In this document: positions 41,367 to 53,125 of the stretch, one piece after another
How positions within the stretch are numbered: position 1 is the first letter of the stretch
Layout of the letters: each line of letters opens with the position of its first letter
NCBI GenBank assembly: GCA_004380135.1
Contig: QXCR01000035.1
Span: forward strand, 1 to 64,000
Length of the DNA stretch: 64,000 bases
DNA from: Stemphylium vesicarium
Lineage: Eukaryota; Ascomycota; Dothideomycetes; Pleosporales; Pleosporaceae
Reading direction: 5' to 3'
Made by a program: the position numbers and the translations under genes
The notes under the pieces: model-generated
Seen by the model: the letters and a program-made list of their open reading frames with translations, nothing else
The model's database searches: none
What the model was told of the DNA's origin: nothing

Positions 41367-43661
41367 ATGGACAAGGACAAGCCCAAGCCCGCAAAGCGCG
41401 AGCTGCCGGCTATGCCTAAGCGCAAGCCTGTCGCACCACTAGCAGATCCTACGCCAACTCTGACGCCTGAGCGCGAGCTCACGAGCAGACTCGTCCCGAA
41501 TGCTTTTCTCATCGGTACCATATTGACTGCTCTCACTCTCTCCTGGTCGTTGCGGTGGGTCATATCTGGGGCGCCCGCCCTAGTGTACGCCATCTTGCTT
41601 GGCGAGGCATACGGCCATCGCATACTCCCATTCGTTCCCGTCTGGACCATCTTTGCGACGGTCAATCTGGTCTACGCAGTATGTGCGACCTCATGGCTGC
41701 TCTACTGGGTCTTCTTTCTTTGCTGCTGGCCGACGCTTTTCATCGCCAGTCTCTATCAATTCGAAGCACCTGCTGCCCTCCTACGTCGTAGTCTTCGGAA
41801 AACATTCCTGCGGGATCTTCATTTCATCAACGATCAAATCGCCTTCTTCGACCTGCCAGCCCTGGAAATCGACACCGAGGTCAAAGGGCTCTTCGTCATT
41901 CGCGGAGTGACGCTGTCCCTCTCAACAATGACGCTCGTGGCTCATGGCGTAGAGGCTGGCATCAAGCTCTCAGACGATATCGAGCTGGGCATTCAGGTCG
42001 ACAAGGTCGTTGTGCCCCTGTTCCGAGAGATCACAGTAGACGATGTATATGCCAATGTCAAAGGTGGGGAATGGGAGGTCACCTTTGGCGATGTCGCATA
42101 TGGCGTTCCGGAGCCAGACGACGACGACTCAGTTGTCGTAACCAACACTGCTATACTCAGAGCCGCTACAGAAAAGGGTGGCATGAGTGGTCGACCGGCC
42201 GACATGGTTAGAAATCTGACGGCTGGTAATGTTCCTACGGAGGCTAAAGATACTGCATCCGCATTTTCGTCCGTCAAGAAGGTCGCACCAGATGAAGAGC
42301 AAGCGCATACCAAGTACAAGGAACTGTTGCGATACATCGACGACACAAGTGCGATAACGATTGCCAAGAAAGAGCTCGTGGAGGCCTCAAAGGCACGTAA
42401 GGAGGCTGCAACAGACGACGAAGGAGATGTAAGAACGGGAAAAGACGGCAAGAAAAGAAAGGAAGAGCCTGGAGTGCGCCTCGACATTGACAACATGGAC
42501 GACTTCCGAGCCGCGATCTGCACTCAAATCCATGGACAGCCCTCCATACCCCATCCGCCGTCAAAGTCAATCAGAGTGTCTACTCTGCGCAAGACATCAT
42601 ACCCGAACGTGAAGAAGTTCTTGCACCGGTTGCCATTCCTCTACCGGCTCATGCTTAGCCCCATTTGCTATTTCCATCCTGTCAAGTTCAAGTCCGTCAC
42701 CGCGGCTGGGTCAGGAAAATGGTTCACAGCCTTGATGCAAAAGTACTTCTTCAAGCATTATTCATCGCAAGATGCAGAGATCCGCAGACTTGAAGCCCGC
42801 ATATCTGCCTGGTGCGCAGACGCCAACTTTGCTGTGGAATTCGGCCCGATTCAAAGTGAGGCGCACTTCCCCATCAACACGAACTACAACATTCAAACTC
42901 ACTTCAAAATCTCGGATGTCATGGCATACAGGATTCTCCCCGAGGCTGTAGAGCTCAAACAGGTTGTTCGATTGGGAGGCGCTAATGCCATTCTTTCTAT
43001 ACCCATGTTCCTTTTTCCCCACCATGAACATATCTTCCCAGAGAAGGCAAGCGACTTTGAGATACTGGAGATGGAGTCGGCCATTGAAGAAGCTGAGCCC
43101 ACGCCGAAACAGGTACAAGCCCGGAAGGAGCTTAAGAAGCTAAAGAAAGACGAGACGTCCATGCACATCAGTGCACATGCGCATCTGCCAGCCCAGTTCC
43201 ACCAGGACTTGCTCAACTTCGTGGCCGCGATAGTCAAGGCCACAAAGGTCATAGAGTCGGACAAGGATTTCGAGGAGGCCAAGGTTCTACGTGAGCTCAA
43301 ACGCGTGAGCACCAACAGGTCCGATAGCGAGGCTAGCAGTCTAGCATCGGTGAACACCAACAACACAGAAACCTCCGAGACAACAGTCAACGGTAACGAA
43401 GATAAAAGTTTCAAAGCTTTTCTCAAGAAGGTGGATACTGGATTCAAGGACGCATCGAACAAGACCATGGTGGGGATGCGCAAAGCCGGTCAAAACACAG
43501 CGCATGCAATGGTGAACGACCGATGGATCGCGCGACTGGTCGGTAAAGTGACTCGAAAGATGGAAAAGGTACAAGGCGAGCTTGGATACAGCGGAGAGAT
43601 TCCTATCGCCATGGCTAAGTACCGTGAGCGACATGAATTCGAGCAAAAGCTTCTGCCGTGA
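41367..43661 (+). CDS. Large conserved membrane protein of unknown function
   Basis: One 764-codon exon. A basic, Pro-rich N-terminus (MDKDKPKPAKRELPAMPKRK) is followed by three to four hydrophobic helices within about residues 45-135. Next comes a beta-rich segment (FVIRGVTLSLSTMTLVAHGV, ELGIQVDKVVVPLFREITVDDVYANVKGGEW), a charged linker with Lys/Glu runs, a second beta-rich part (FGPIQSEAHFPINTNYNIQTHF) and a helical, Thr/Ser-rich end. The mix of an N-terminal anchor and repeated amphipathic strands recalls AsmA- or Mdm31-like lipid-transfer proteins, but no motif proves this. I do not recognise a named family. ER or mitochondrial membrane is my guess. Confidence 0.85.
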   Translation: MDKDKPKPAKRELPAMPKRKPVAPLADPTPTLTPERELTSRLVPNAFLIGTILTALTLSWSLRWVISGAPALVYAILLGEAYGHRILPFVPVWTIFATVNLVYAVCATSWLLYWVFFLCCWPTLFIASLYQFEAPAALLRRSLRKTFLRDLHFINDQIAFFDLPALEIDTEVKGLFVIRGVTLSLSTMTLVAHGVEAGIKLSDDIELGIQVDKVVVPLFREITVDDVYANVKGGEWEVTFGDVAYGVPEPDDDDSVVVTNTAILRAATEKGGMSGRPADMVRNLTAGNVPTEAKDTASAFSSVKKVAPDEEQAHTKYKELLRYIDDTSAITIAKKELVEASKARKEAATDDEGDVRTGKDGKKRKEEPGVRLDIDNMDDFRAAICTQIHGQPSIPHPPSKSIRVSTLRKTSYPNVKKFLHRLPFLYRLMLSPICYFHPVKFKSVTAAGSGKWFTALMQKYFFKHYSSQDAEIRRLEARISAWCADANFAVEFGPIQSEAHFPINTNYNIQTHFKISDVMAYRILPEAVELKQVVRLGGANAILSIPMFLFPHHEHIFPEKASDFEILEMESAIEEAEPTPKQVQARKELKKLKKDETSMHISAHAHLPAQFHQDLLNFVAAIVKATKVIESDKDFEEAKVLRELKRVSTNRSDSEASSLASVNTNNTETSETTVNGNEDKSFKAFLKKVDTGFKDASNKTMVGMRKAGQNTAHAMVNDRWIARLVGKVTRKMEKVQGELGYSGEIPIAMAKYRERHEFEQKLLP

Positions 43662-44289
43662 GAGTGTCGTCGGCTGAGCGTTGGCGAAGTTAGAGACTGT
43701 ATGATACCCCCCCATTTAGTTTACAAAAAAGTCCGATATGAAGCACCGTGGTGAACACTAGTGTTCCAATAGCCTCTACCTCTTCTCAGTCCTCATCGAA
43801 ATTAAATACATCAAGAGCAGCAGGCCGAGCCCCGCTTACTCTTGCCCCTTTACGCCTAGCCCGTCCACCTTTCCCTTACGCTGTTGCCACTGCACTGCCG
43901 CTGCCAAATAAACGAGACATGTTAGTGTGCGGCGCAGTTCGCGCTTTCTTAGCGGCTACTAGTGCAGCGTTCAACGGACCCCACGGCATATTTCGTTGGG
44001 ACTATTACTGGATTAGGTAGTTCGGGACGACAAATGAGAACGGAGGGTGAAGGACAGGGAATGGTGGTGTTTAGGCGGAGTTTAGTGTCACGCGGGTGAG
44101 GAGGGGTGCGTCTATGTACAATACAATTTCTATTACTGTATCTACAACAAGTGTGTATGTGTATGCATACATGGATATGCATGGGAAAATGTGAGATTTT
44201 CATGCCCGACGACAATGAACACTGCAGCACAATGCATCGCGAAAATTTGAAGCATACTTTGATTAAGTCTATTACAACGGCTATATTTT
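43662..44289. other. Spacer with unresolved small-gene signals
   Basis: On the minus strand near 43760-43990 there are protein-like pieces (MPWGPLNAAL; and a C-terminus reading GARPAALDVFNFDED) and an intron-like 3' end (CACTAAC followed by TTTGGCAG). No combination of splice sites gives one convincing frame, so I do not call a gene. Confidence 0.3.
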
Positions 44290-45948
44290 TCAAGGAGAGA
44301 TTTTATACGTCATCCGCCGCGATTTGGCGACAAAAGAACTAATTGCATCGTTGAGTCGCGCTCCAGGCGCTGAGATGTTCATCTGCGAGATCAAAAGTCA
44401 GCCTTGTGAACGTTGCTATGAAACGGGCGAAAGCGGGGAGTAAGAGACTTACTTCTGGTTGTCCGTCTGCCGTTGCAGCACGTTTGATAATATTCCTTTC
44501 ACTATCTGTTAGGAAGCCAGGGCTATCGAGAGAAGATTTGCCAGAGACACGCGTCGTGTTGCCGTAGTTGTACGACTCTTTGAATTCTTCAATGGTGTTG
44601 GTGTGGATTTGGTGCTGTTCTGCTGCTTCTGCTTCTCGTGCACGCCGTTTGTTGCGGCGGCTCATGAAGAAGATTGCGACGGCGATTAAGACCGTGATGG
44701 CGCCTGCGGAGATATCAGGTTTGTTGGTTCCGGTGGAGAGGGAACAGGTTGCTTACCTAGGACGCCGAAAAGAATGAATAGCGATCTTGATAGAGGGGTC
44801 AGTCCACCGTCCAATTCATCGCTAGCTGTGCTGGAAAGGCTGGAAGGCGATGCCATGATGGTAGGTAGAACGGTTACCGAGAGAAGCGATGAAGACGCCG
44901 TTATCGCCTGCGGTGTGAGAATGCTGAAGGAAGACGTCTTTTTCTGCTCTTTGTCCTGTTCCGAGCGAGTGAGGAGGATGAAGGAGCTGATCGATGGTAG
45001 CGGCGGAAGACTCGTTATCGAAGGTGCAGTGAATGACGAGGCTGAAGGAGCAGCGGAAGACGAAATTGAAGGCGTTGACGATGAAAGACTGGATGCGGCT
45101 GGAGTTGGCCACGAGAATGCAGAATTTAATGTAGCGTCTGGAGATGCTGAAGGCAGGCCTGAAAGAGTCTGTGCCAACGTTACGTAGGTAGTCATCGTCG
45201 TAGTTGATACTGGAGACGGTGATGGAGCTGAAAGTGCTGGGCTTGAGACATCTAGAAGGTCTAGGGAGGCCACTGCAACGTCGGGTTGGTTCTTGCCTGG
45301 CATGGGCTTATAGACGGTGTTTGCAGGTGTTGAGGAAGGTGCTGCTGGGGCCTCCACAGGCGTAAAAGGTGTCACCTGGGGTGCTGTTGCGAACTTGGGG
45401 TCATCTTGATTGACACCGGGAAGAGCCTCTGTGTCTATCTTCGCGCCAGCTTCTGCCCTCGTTATCCGGGATGATATGGCAACCGATTGTACGGTACTCT
45501 TGTCATCGGCCGCATCGTTGTCTGTTTGAATAGTGCCGGTCGGTGTCTCGATAGTTGTGAGACAAGCCATAGCTGTGGTCGAAGGTGCGGGCGATTCTGA
45601 TCGTAGTGGTTGTGCATCCTCCATCACTGATGGTGGTTTGACGAGTGCTGCTGACGGTGTCGGTTGTGATTCTCTTCGTGCTGTGTCGGACTCCATATTC
45701 GAATCCCCAAAGTTAGTAGTGGCATTTCGCTTCTGGCCATAGTTCATATTATTACCCTCCTCTTGTTGACCTCTGACTCTGGTAGCCATTGTCATTTTCA
45801 TGCCCCGATTATTCCGGCGTGCCAGCACCGGTATCATATTAGTTAACGTGCCATCTGCAGCCATGGTATACCATAGGAGCAGTAGACCGGACGCTTCAAG
45901 ACGAGTCGAAGTGGGTGCCAAACCACAGCCGGCTAACGGTGGCCCCAT
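44290..45948 (-). CDS. Mucin-like single-pass membrane protein
   Basis: Minus strand, exons 45948-44757, 44703-44453 and 44382-44290; introns of 53 bp (GTAAGC ... CCGCAG) and 70 bp (GTAAGT ... TCGCAG) keep frame; 511 residues. The N-terminal region has a short hydrophobic stretch (LEASGLLLLWYTMAA). About 330 residues extremely rich in Ser, Thr, Ala and Pro follow, a likely heavily O-glycosylated stalk. A single transmembrane helix (SLFILFGVLGAITVLIAVAIFF), which spans the first splice junction, is followed by a basic stop-transfer MSRRNKRRAR and an approximately 80-residue cytoplasmic tail. The layout resembles wall-stress sensors (Mid2/Wsc type) without the WSC cysteine domain. The start codon is uncertain, and a clean signal peptide is not evident. 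Confidence 0.78.
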
Positions 45949-46027
45949 GTATAAGAGCCCATGGTCCAGGGATAAGAGACGTGCGTGGGGCTGGTGAACG
46001 TTTCGGCGCGGAGTGCACCCACGAACG

Positions 46028-46345
46028 ATGGTTGGTCTAGAAAATGCTCAACGCGTCTTTTTGCAACCAAACATAGCACACTTGATCCTTGCGGCAAGGG
46101 TATTTACACGCCACTTGAGACTATGGGGTGCACCGGTTCATGCTTTTTGGCGAAAAGGGTCCACTCCGTGCGAGTTCTCCAAACGTGCGATTGTTTCGAA
46201 GGGGAAGCGAAACTTTGCAGCGACACTCGAAACGTACCGTATGCTGCGGGAATTTCGAGACCGGTCTGAGGGCCATGGCTACCAAGAGAATTTATCAGAT
46301 ATTGTGGAGGAGGCGTCGAAGGCGTTGTTGGAGAAAGAAGACTAG
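46028..46345 (+). CDS. Hypothetical protein, 105 codons
   Basis: Single-exon frame starting MVGLENAQRVFLQP, with an amphipathic helix-like centre and an acidic, helical C-terminus (ENLSDIVEEASKALLEKED). The composition is protein-like and the start lies in a short promoter shared with the divergent mucin-like gene. There is no family match I can name, no signal and no conserved motif. It may be a small mitochondrial or lineage-specific protein, or a chance frame. Confidence 0.35.
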   Translation: MVGLENAQRVFLQPNIAHLILAARVFTRHLRLWGAPVHAFWRKGSTPCEFSKRAIVSKGKRNFAATLETYRMLREFRDRSEGHGYQENLSDIVEEASKALLEKED

Positions 46346-46796
46346 ACGATGCTGCATGAAGCCGTTCTCGTCGTGGCCATCGTGAGCAACATCAGCGACT
46401 ATGAGCCTCTACCGACATTGCATGGCGTGGCGTATGGAATGTTTCAAGTCCCTGGAGAAGATTATGGCAAAGCAAAGAGATCTTCGGAAGGGATGTTGGT
46501 ATTTTGAGGCGTCAAGATGACAAGGCAGGTGTCTACGGGCCGTGCCAGACCAGCGCTAGGCCATCCCCACGTGGCGCGTCCCTGCGTCCCACCTCCCAAG
46601 TTTGCCATTTGCGCATCAACACCACCGAAACGTACCCATCCCATCGTCACGGTGGCGCAAAGCAGCCTTTCCGCGCGCTACAATGATGAAAACCCTGATG
46701 ATCATGTCTCGTGTCTGCATTCAACAAAGTACATGCGCAGCAACTGGCCATCGCTACACGCTACCCCTCGGCTCCCGTGACATCGATTCGTTTTTC

Positions 46797-47512
46797 TCAG
46801 CACTTTTTCCACGAAAGATTCAATATCTGGCCAAAGCCTGCGTCCGCCGAACTACCCTGCACGTACCCATTCGCCTTTGAAGTTCCCGAGTCTACCGTAG
46901 CGGAAAGACTGATTTGGATCCGAGCGTCTTTCTTCTGACATACGGCTGCCTCAGTATCCGAGATTTCGCCGTCCTTATGCAAGAGGAAATCATCCTCGAA
47001 AGGTCCCTTTACGATCTTGCCTATATTACCCTATTCATTTTTTGTTCTTGTCAGCCTAAAGAATTGCTCGGCGGTGAAGGTGACGCGTATACCTTGCCCT
47101 TCATGTCGACTCCGTTTTTGTCGATCCATTTCCACCGACTAACCAGACTAGCTTCCACACCCTTTTCGATATACACGTACCCTCGGAAGTCGGCTGAGGT
47201 GACATCAAAGGCCCAGCCCGGTGATGCCATTCCAATGTTCACCCTACAGAATGCGCGCGTGCTTGCACTCCCGGCTTTGGGCCCGTCTGCGGCGGCAAAG
47301 TTGTCGAAGATGATTGTCAAAGCAGAATTGTCGGATGCAAGCATGACGCTTACTGTTCCGGGCCTGCACCCACTTCCGTCGAGCTCGACATCAAGAGATG
47401 TCAGGGAAGCTCCACCCTTTGGAGGTCGTACTGGTGCTGCGAGAACGGCTGCCGTGGGAACCGCGGAAGCAAGCGCTGCATATATAGCGAGAAGGACGGT
47501 AGGTGGATACAT
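46797..47512 (-). CDS. Secreted DUF4360 protein
   Basis: Minus strand, exons 47512-47093 and 47030-46797, with a 62-bp intron (GTATAC donor, GGCTGAC branch, GAATAG acceptor); 217 residues, joined at DMKGK|GNIGKIVKG. A signal peptide (MYPPTVLLAIYAALASAVPT) is followed by the DUF4360 pattern: GSGCRPGTVSVMLASDNSAL, TIIFDNF, CRVNIGMASPGW, YRGYV-like FRGYVYIEKGVEA, a central W-x-W, and a C-terminal strand ending NLSWKKC. Family members are 200-240 residues, secreted, and found in many ascomycetes and some other microbes. Their function is unknown. Paired cysteines (GSGC, AFC, AVC, KKC) probably form disulfides. Confidence 0.88.
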
Positions 47513-48251
47513 GGTACCGAAAGACGATGCTCAGTTCGTGAGTTCACTCACGGGTAAACAAGAGCCCTTATACTGCGTATTACTGTGATAACATCAGCTA
47601 TCGACACACCTTGCCACAGGAATATTGCTTCGAGAAGGATATATCGGTTGCGGCTGAAAGGCACCTAACACGCCCCCGTACCTGCAGTGCCATGTCGCGC
47701 GAGACATTAAGGCTCACTCGTTATAGCAGCTATCTCAATTTTGGTGCTTACAATCTCGCCGAAAGCAGCCTAGATGCAGGGTCGAGTTGGGTCTCGATAT
47801 CCTGGGAGACGATTCCGACGTAAGCTCGCATTTAGCCTATGCGAGTGCATCGCACGAAATGAGTGAGCGTATGGCGCATATTGCCAACATGACGCGAATC
47901 GAATAGAATTTTCTATTTTAGTCATGTTGAACTTTGTTCGTCACCTCTGGACTGCTCGCGGCGATGTGGTTCGATTTGACACATCGCCGCCATGACGAAA
48001 CAAAAAGGTCGGACCAACCAAACCAGCCAACCAAAGGCCCGAGGAAAGGCCATTTTGAGATGCGCTTTGTGCGTCTGCATATCGTGCTTTGAAAAGAAAA
48101 GATGGCGGGACATGTTTGAAATTGATCATTGAAGTTCATTTATCATCGCATGCAAATCGCTCGCTAGCTATCAAAACGTAAAATGTGTACAAGAAAAGAC
48201 GGCGCACGTTCATCTTCACAGCAGGATGCCATCTACCATCTACCTCCCCAC
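47513..48251. other. Spacer
   Basis: No supportable gene; promoter of the DUF4360 gene and 3' flank of the transporter. A 70-codon plus frame at 47611-47823 is not convincing. Confidence 0.5.
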
Positions 48252-49985
48252 CTAATGGCCAAAAGCCTGCGAATTCCCAGCATTGATCTTCGCAAACTCC
48301 TTGTTCTCCTTCTGCCACTTCTTCGCATACCGGACTCCAAAGCCCTGATCGAATACCTCGCGGATAGCCTCCAGCGGCATGCCCTTGACCTCGGGGAAGC
48401 AGAAGACGACGAAGATGAATCCGAAGAAGCAGATGCCAGCGTAGAAACCGAATGCGCCCGATGGGGTGATGCCTTTCATCATGGAAAGGAAGGTGGATGC
48501 GATGATAATGTTGGTGCTCCAGCAAGTGACGGTGTTGAGCATAGTGCCCACGGCGCGGACTTCCATTGGAATGAGCTCGGTACCAATCCATGCGATTGTG
48601 GCCACACTGGATGCTGCTTTCCGTTAGCTTTGTAGGTGACGGTGATGCTGGGAATGTACTTACAGTAGAAGCCAACAAAGGCAATGATTGTCACGATGAG
48701 GACGTAACCTGGCCAGCCGATCTCGTCACTCTGGACCTCGAGCGTCTTGAGATCAATTGGGATGTAGGAGAAGCTGACGGCAGCGATTACGAGACAGACA
48801 GTCATGCCGAATGTACCAACCAACAAGATGACGCGGCGGCCGAATTTGTCAACGATGATGAGGTTGAGGAATGAGAAGACGAAGTTGGTGGCGGAGACGG
48901 TGATGGCGACGGCAGTGGCGTTGCTGAAACCCACGATCTTGAAGAGAGTGGCCGCGTAGTACATGAGCGTGTTGAAGCCAGAGAGTTGCGAGATGGCCAT
49001 AATTGTGCATGCCGTGAGAACGGCGCGGAAGGTGGATGCGTTAGTGAAGATGCTAGCAAGAGTCTTGAAGAACGAATCGTCGACCATGGTCTGTGTGGCC
49101 TCCTGGATGCTCATCTCGATACTGGCAATCTTTGCGCGGCGCTGCTCTTCGGTCGAAGTAGGATAGATGCGCGTAAGTACCACGCTGGCTTCGTCTGCCT
49201 TGCCCTGGGCGACCAGTTGGCGAGGTGATTCTGGGCACAGGGTGAGGAGACCAGCGAGAAGAATAGCAGGCGCTGCACCGATTCCAACTGTAGCTCTCCA
49301 AGCCTGCGACTTCTCACCACCGACTTGTGCAAATCCAGCACCGATGGCTGAGGCGACGAATTGACCAAATGTCACCGACATGTTGTTGAACGCAATCATG
49401 CGACCACGGTATTTGGCAGGAGCGAGCTCGGAAATGTACAATGGCACAACCATGGCGGCGCTGCCTACACCCAGTCCGACAACGAAGCGACCGACGGCGA
49501 ATTGTGGGAGATGGTAAGCGGCGGTCTGTAGTATAGTGCCAATGACGAAGACGATGCAGGCAAGGAAGATGGGCAGCTTTCGTCCATATTTGTCCGCGAT
49601 GGTACCAGCGATGACGGCTCCGACGAGCGCGCCGCCAGACGTGAGAGAAGTGACGAGTTCTTGCTCCGATGAACTGAGCTCATGGCCGAGGGACTCGCCA
49701 ATGGTGACGAGGACGGAAGAGATGTAACCAGTATCGTAACCTTGAGAGAGTCAGCATGAAAATGGAAAAGCATCAGTTTGATGGGTGCGTACCGAAAAGG
49801 AGACCTCCGAGTGAAACAGTAATGGAAATCAGCCAAGCTGCCTTCGAAGCAGCTGTAGCCTCAATCGCTGAGAGTTCCGCAAGGTGATCCTGATGGTTTT
49901 GTGATTTGGAAATGTCCTCGATCTTGTCAATGCTGTTGGTCTCGTTCAGAACGACCTTCTTATCGATAGAGGAATCGTACGCCAT
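48252..49985 (-). CDS. MFS sugar/inositol transporter (Itr1-like)
   Basis: Minus strand, exons 49985-49793, 49740-48664 and 48613-48252; introns of 52 and 50 bp are in phase; 543 residues. Twelve transmembrane segments of the sugar-porter family are readable. Signatures are GGLLFGYDTGYISSVLV in helix 1, DKYGRKLPIF in loop 2-3, GRFVVGLGVGSAAMVVPLYISE, PESPRQL, the LSGFNTLMYYAATLF helix-7 motif, DKFGRR, and ELIPMEVRAVG. The opening YDTGYISSVLVTIGESLGHELSSSEQ is characteristic of fungal myo-inositol:H+ symporters. Acidic and Ser-rich residues precede helix 1, and the C-terminal tail is short and hydrophilic. It probably imports myo-inositol; other polyols or hexoses are possible. Confidence 0.92.
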
Positions 49986-50882
49986 GGTGAAAAGATAGAT
50001 GGACGAGTAGAAAGCTTCGAGCTTGCGAAGTAAGCAATAGCCGTGAAGAAGGCAATGAAGACGGTGATCGACAGGCTCGAAAGCTAATTCGAATGTCGAA
50101 CCAATTCATCGGAGACTCGACGTCCTACTTATGCATCTTCCCCAGCTTCAAACTCGGCCATCGGGCCCAACTAGCCGCAACGTAAACGTCCAACCAAGCC
50201 CACGGGTAAGGCAATCGGGAAAGCTCACATGGACTGCCACGTTGGGATTCGGTGCGCTATTTCCCGCATGGTGGCTTTTCCCCAGATTTCTTACTCCAGA
50301 ATGTCTCCGCAAATCGCACCGGGCCTGCGTCATTTTCTTCACTTTGCGGCTGACCGGCGTGCATGAACCTAGGAATTGCGGGGGTGGATCATGTGTGGCG
50401 GAATAGATCGGGTTTGGTGTGAGTGGTCGTAAGCAGCATCGGATGCTGCCTATTTGGCTGGAATGGGCGTAGCTGTTCGAGAGCGACGGTCGTGTGTGCG
50501 GCTCGGGGTGTTGAGGGCGGGGAAATCAACGGCGTCGACTGCTACCTTAGGGTACCGGAGCGCGGAGAAGTAAGCTAATTACGGACGGGACTGCCACTTT
50601 CAGCGGCCTCACGGAGCTGAACATGGCCCATTTCCACATTTGAGTGCAAGATCCGAGTCTCAACACCATGAGGATAAATGGAGACGGAGGCATGAATGCG
50701 ATGACTTCATCGTGTGGAGCTGAAAGAAAACGACACGGAGCCAAGGCACGGAAGTGCAGAAGCATAACGTTCCTTCAGAGCTACTAGGGACAATCGTTGA
50801 CGAATGGAGGCAGTTTTCGATCTTGGAACATGCTCGAATAATGTTGAAGAATTGAATTGGATACAGATCTCATTGTGTGCAG
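49986..50882. other. Spacer
   Basis: About 0.9 kb: promoter of the inositol-type transporter and 3' flank of the P450 reductase gene. No supportable gene. Confidence 0.5.
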
Positions 50883-53125
50883 TTAACCCCAAACGTCCGC
50901 TCTCCACTTACCCCTCTTCTTCAGCCCATCAGCCCACGCTTTGACCTCAACATCACCAAAGCCCTTTCCTTCCTTGACAGCCTCTTCTAGCTTCATATCT
51001 ACTTCACGTGCCATGCTTGCTTTGCCGCAAATGTACATGTTGGCTCCGGCTTCTAACATCTCCACGACCTTGCCGGCCTGCTCTGCGACCCGATCCTGGA
51101 CGTACATCTTTCGCTCTCCCTGCAATCGAGAGAAGGCAGTGACAATCTCTAGCTTATCGCCTAATTGCTCTTGTACCTTGGCCAGCTCGTCGCTGTAGAT
51201 GTAGTCGTTCTGGTCGCGGCAGCCGAAGAAGAGCAGCATCTTGCCTACGGGCTTGCCGATTGCATGTAGTTTCGCTCGCTCTTGGAGGAAAGCTCGGAAA
51301 GGAGCGAAACCGGTTCCAGCGCTGACCAAGATGAGTTGCGTTGACGAGGTTATGGGCAGCTTGAACTTGGACTTCCTAACATGCGCAAGGATCTTGGTGC
51401 CTTGGAGATCACCAGACTCAGATGATCGGTGGTAGGTAGGGGCAGGAACCCTAGTGGTTGTCTTCAGACTGGACGCCGATAGAAGGTAGTTGGAAGTCAA
51501 GCCATGGATCGTGGCTGTCGATTGGTCTTCGTTTGTGATGACCTTGTTGACTACCAATGCGGTGATGGCAATGCGACGTGGTGAGATGACAGAGCTGGAT
51601 GAGATGGAGTAGTATCGCGGTTGTAGTGGCAAAAGTATTTCCAAGACGAAAGCGAGCGGGAGTGAGGTCCATGGGGCGCTGGGACTGACCAGCTTGAGCA
51701 GTCGAGCAAGAGTGATGTGTGTAGATGCGGCAAAGCGTTCATATCGCTCACGGTCTTTAGCAATGTCAAGAAGTCTTGCCTTGGTCTCTGGAGTCGGCGC
51801 AAATTGAGCGACCTCCAGTACCGTCTTGCGAGCCATGGGCCCACAGATCTCCAAGTGATGGCGGAAGGCTGTTTCGAGTGTTGAGGGCGAGGGGATCTTG
51901 GACTTCCCGGAGCTATTCTTGGGTGTGACGGTAAGACGCTCATGCCTACGCTCGCGCAGGCCAAGAACCTCCAAGAGCCTCTCGACTTCTTCCTCTGGGT
52001 TGATGGGCCAGATGCCAATGTGATCTCCCGTCTTGTAAATGATGTCTTGACTTCCCAAATCCAATTCCATATGTACGCAGTTGCGGTCGCCCGATGTGAA
52101 GAGCTCGCGAGCATGCTTGATGGTGAGGGGGACGATGGCTGAGTTGGTGTTGGACTGTTGGTGGTTCACGGACATGATGGAATTTGTCTCTGGATCGGTA
52201 CCCATATCGGCGAGGTCTACATCGATGGTCGGTTCGTAGGTAACGGCCTTCTCCTCGAAGCCCATGCTACCCAGCAGAGTGAAAACATCATCCTTCCAAG
52301 CCTGGAAGTCTTCTTCTGTGCCACCGTTGGCATCGTCTGCTCTCTGTCGTGGCATGAGTGCAGTCGCACCTGCAGTATCAAGGGCATCTGCAACAACATC
52401 GAGTACTCTGTTGAAGTACTTGTAGTTGCTGTTACCGAGGCCAAAAGCCAGATAGCGCAAGTTCTCGAGTCGCGTTTTATCGTCCTCCATGCGCCTGATC
52501 CAGTCCCAGAGCCCAGCAGTGTTGTCGCTGGGATCGCCTTCACCGTATGTGCTTACGATGAATATGGCGAAATGCTTCTGCTGAATCTTTGAGATGGTCT
52601 CTGCGTCGTAATCTGATAGATCCGCCACCAATGCCTTCATGCCAAAGCGCGCGGCACATTCTCGGCCCAAGGTTTCGGCTAGGCGCTCTGAAGTACCAGA
52701 CTGGGATCCCCAGAAGATGACACATTGGTATCCGCCTTCTTCAAGGCGTTGGGAGATATCGCGAGTAGCGGCAACTTTGCCGCCCGCCGAACCTTCGGTG
52801 ACTTGAGGTCTTTCGAAGTAAATCTAAACCAGCACGTATGATTAGCGTGCGCTCAACATCTCTCATCGCTCGTATGTGCCTCTGAAGATAATCCTTATTT
52901 TCAGCGTAGTGTACTTACATGGTAGTGAGGATCTGGTTTGTCCCAAGTCCATTTCCTCGTCAAATAGCCAAGCGAGGTGAGAAGGAACAGTACGAGGGCG
53001 AGACCGTCTGCTGTAGAAGCCGGCTTCAGAGCATCGATCCGAGCTGGAGTGCCGAGCGCTTGGAGGAGAGGGTTGAGGTGCGATTTCAGTTCCGACATGT
53101 CGATTGGTAAATTGAAGGACGCCAT
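50883..53125 (-). CDS. NADPH-cytochrome P450 reductase, divergent paralogue
   Basis: Minus strand, exons 53125-52919 and 52823-50883 with a 95-bp intron, 715 residues. An N-terminal membrane anchor (DGLALVLFLLTSLGYLTRKW) precedes the FMN domain (FWGSQSGTSERLAETLGREC near residue 105, STYGEGDPSDNT near 158, FGLGNSNYKYFN). The FAD domain has PRYYSISSSS near 472, and the NADPH domain has SAGTGFAPFRAFLQER near 568, FFGCRDQNDYIYSDEL and ANMYICG. The terminal aromatic lies in ADVWG. It transfers electrons from NADPH to microsomal P450s at the ER. The FMN loop W-G-S-Q-S-G-T-S-E-R differs from the Y-G-S-Q-T-G-T-A-E of housekeeping fungal reductases, so this looks like a second copy. It is divergent from a P450 with 592 bp between start codons, which suggests a dedicated pair. 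Confidence 0.93.

Noticed and set aside
48183..49228. Several plus-strand frames within the transporter gene
   Set aside because: Antisense shadows of the MFS coding exons.
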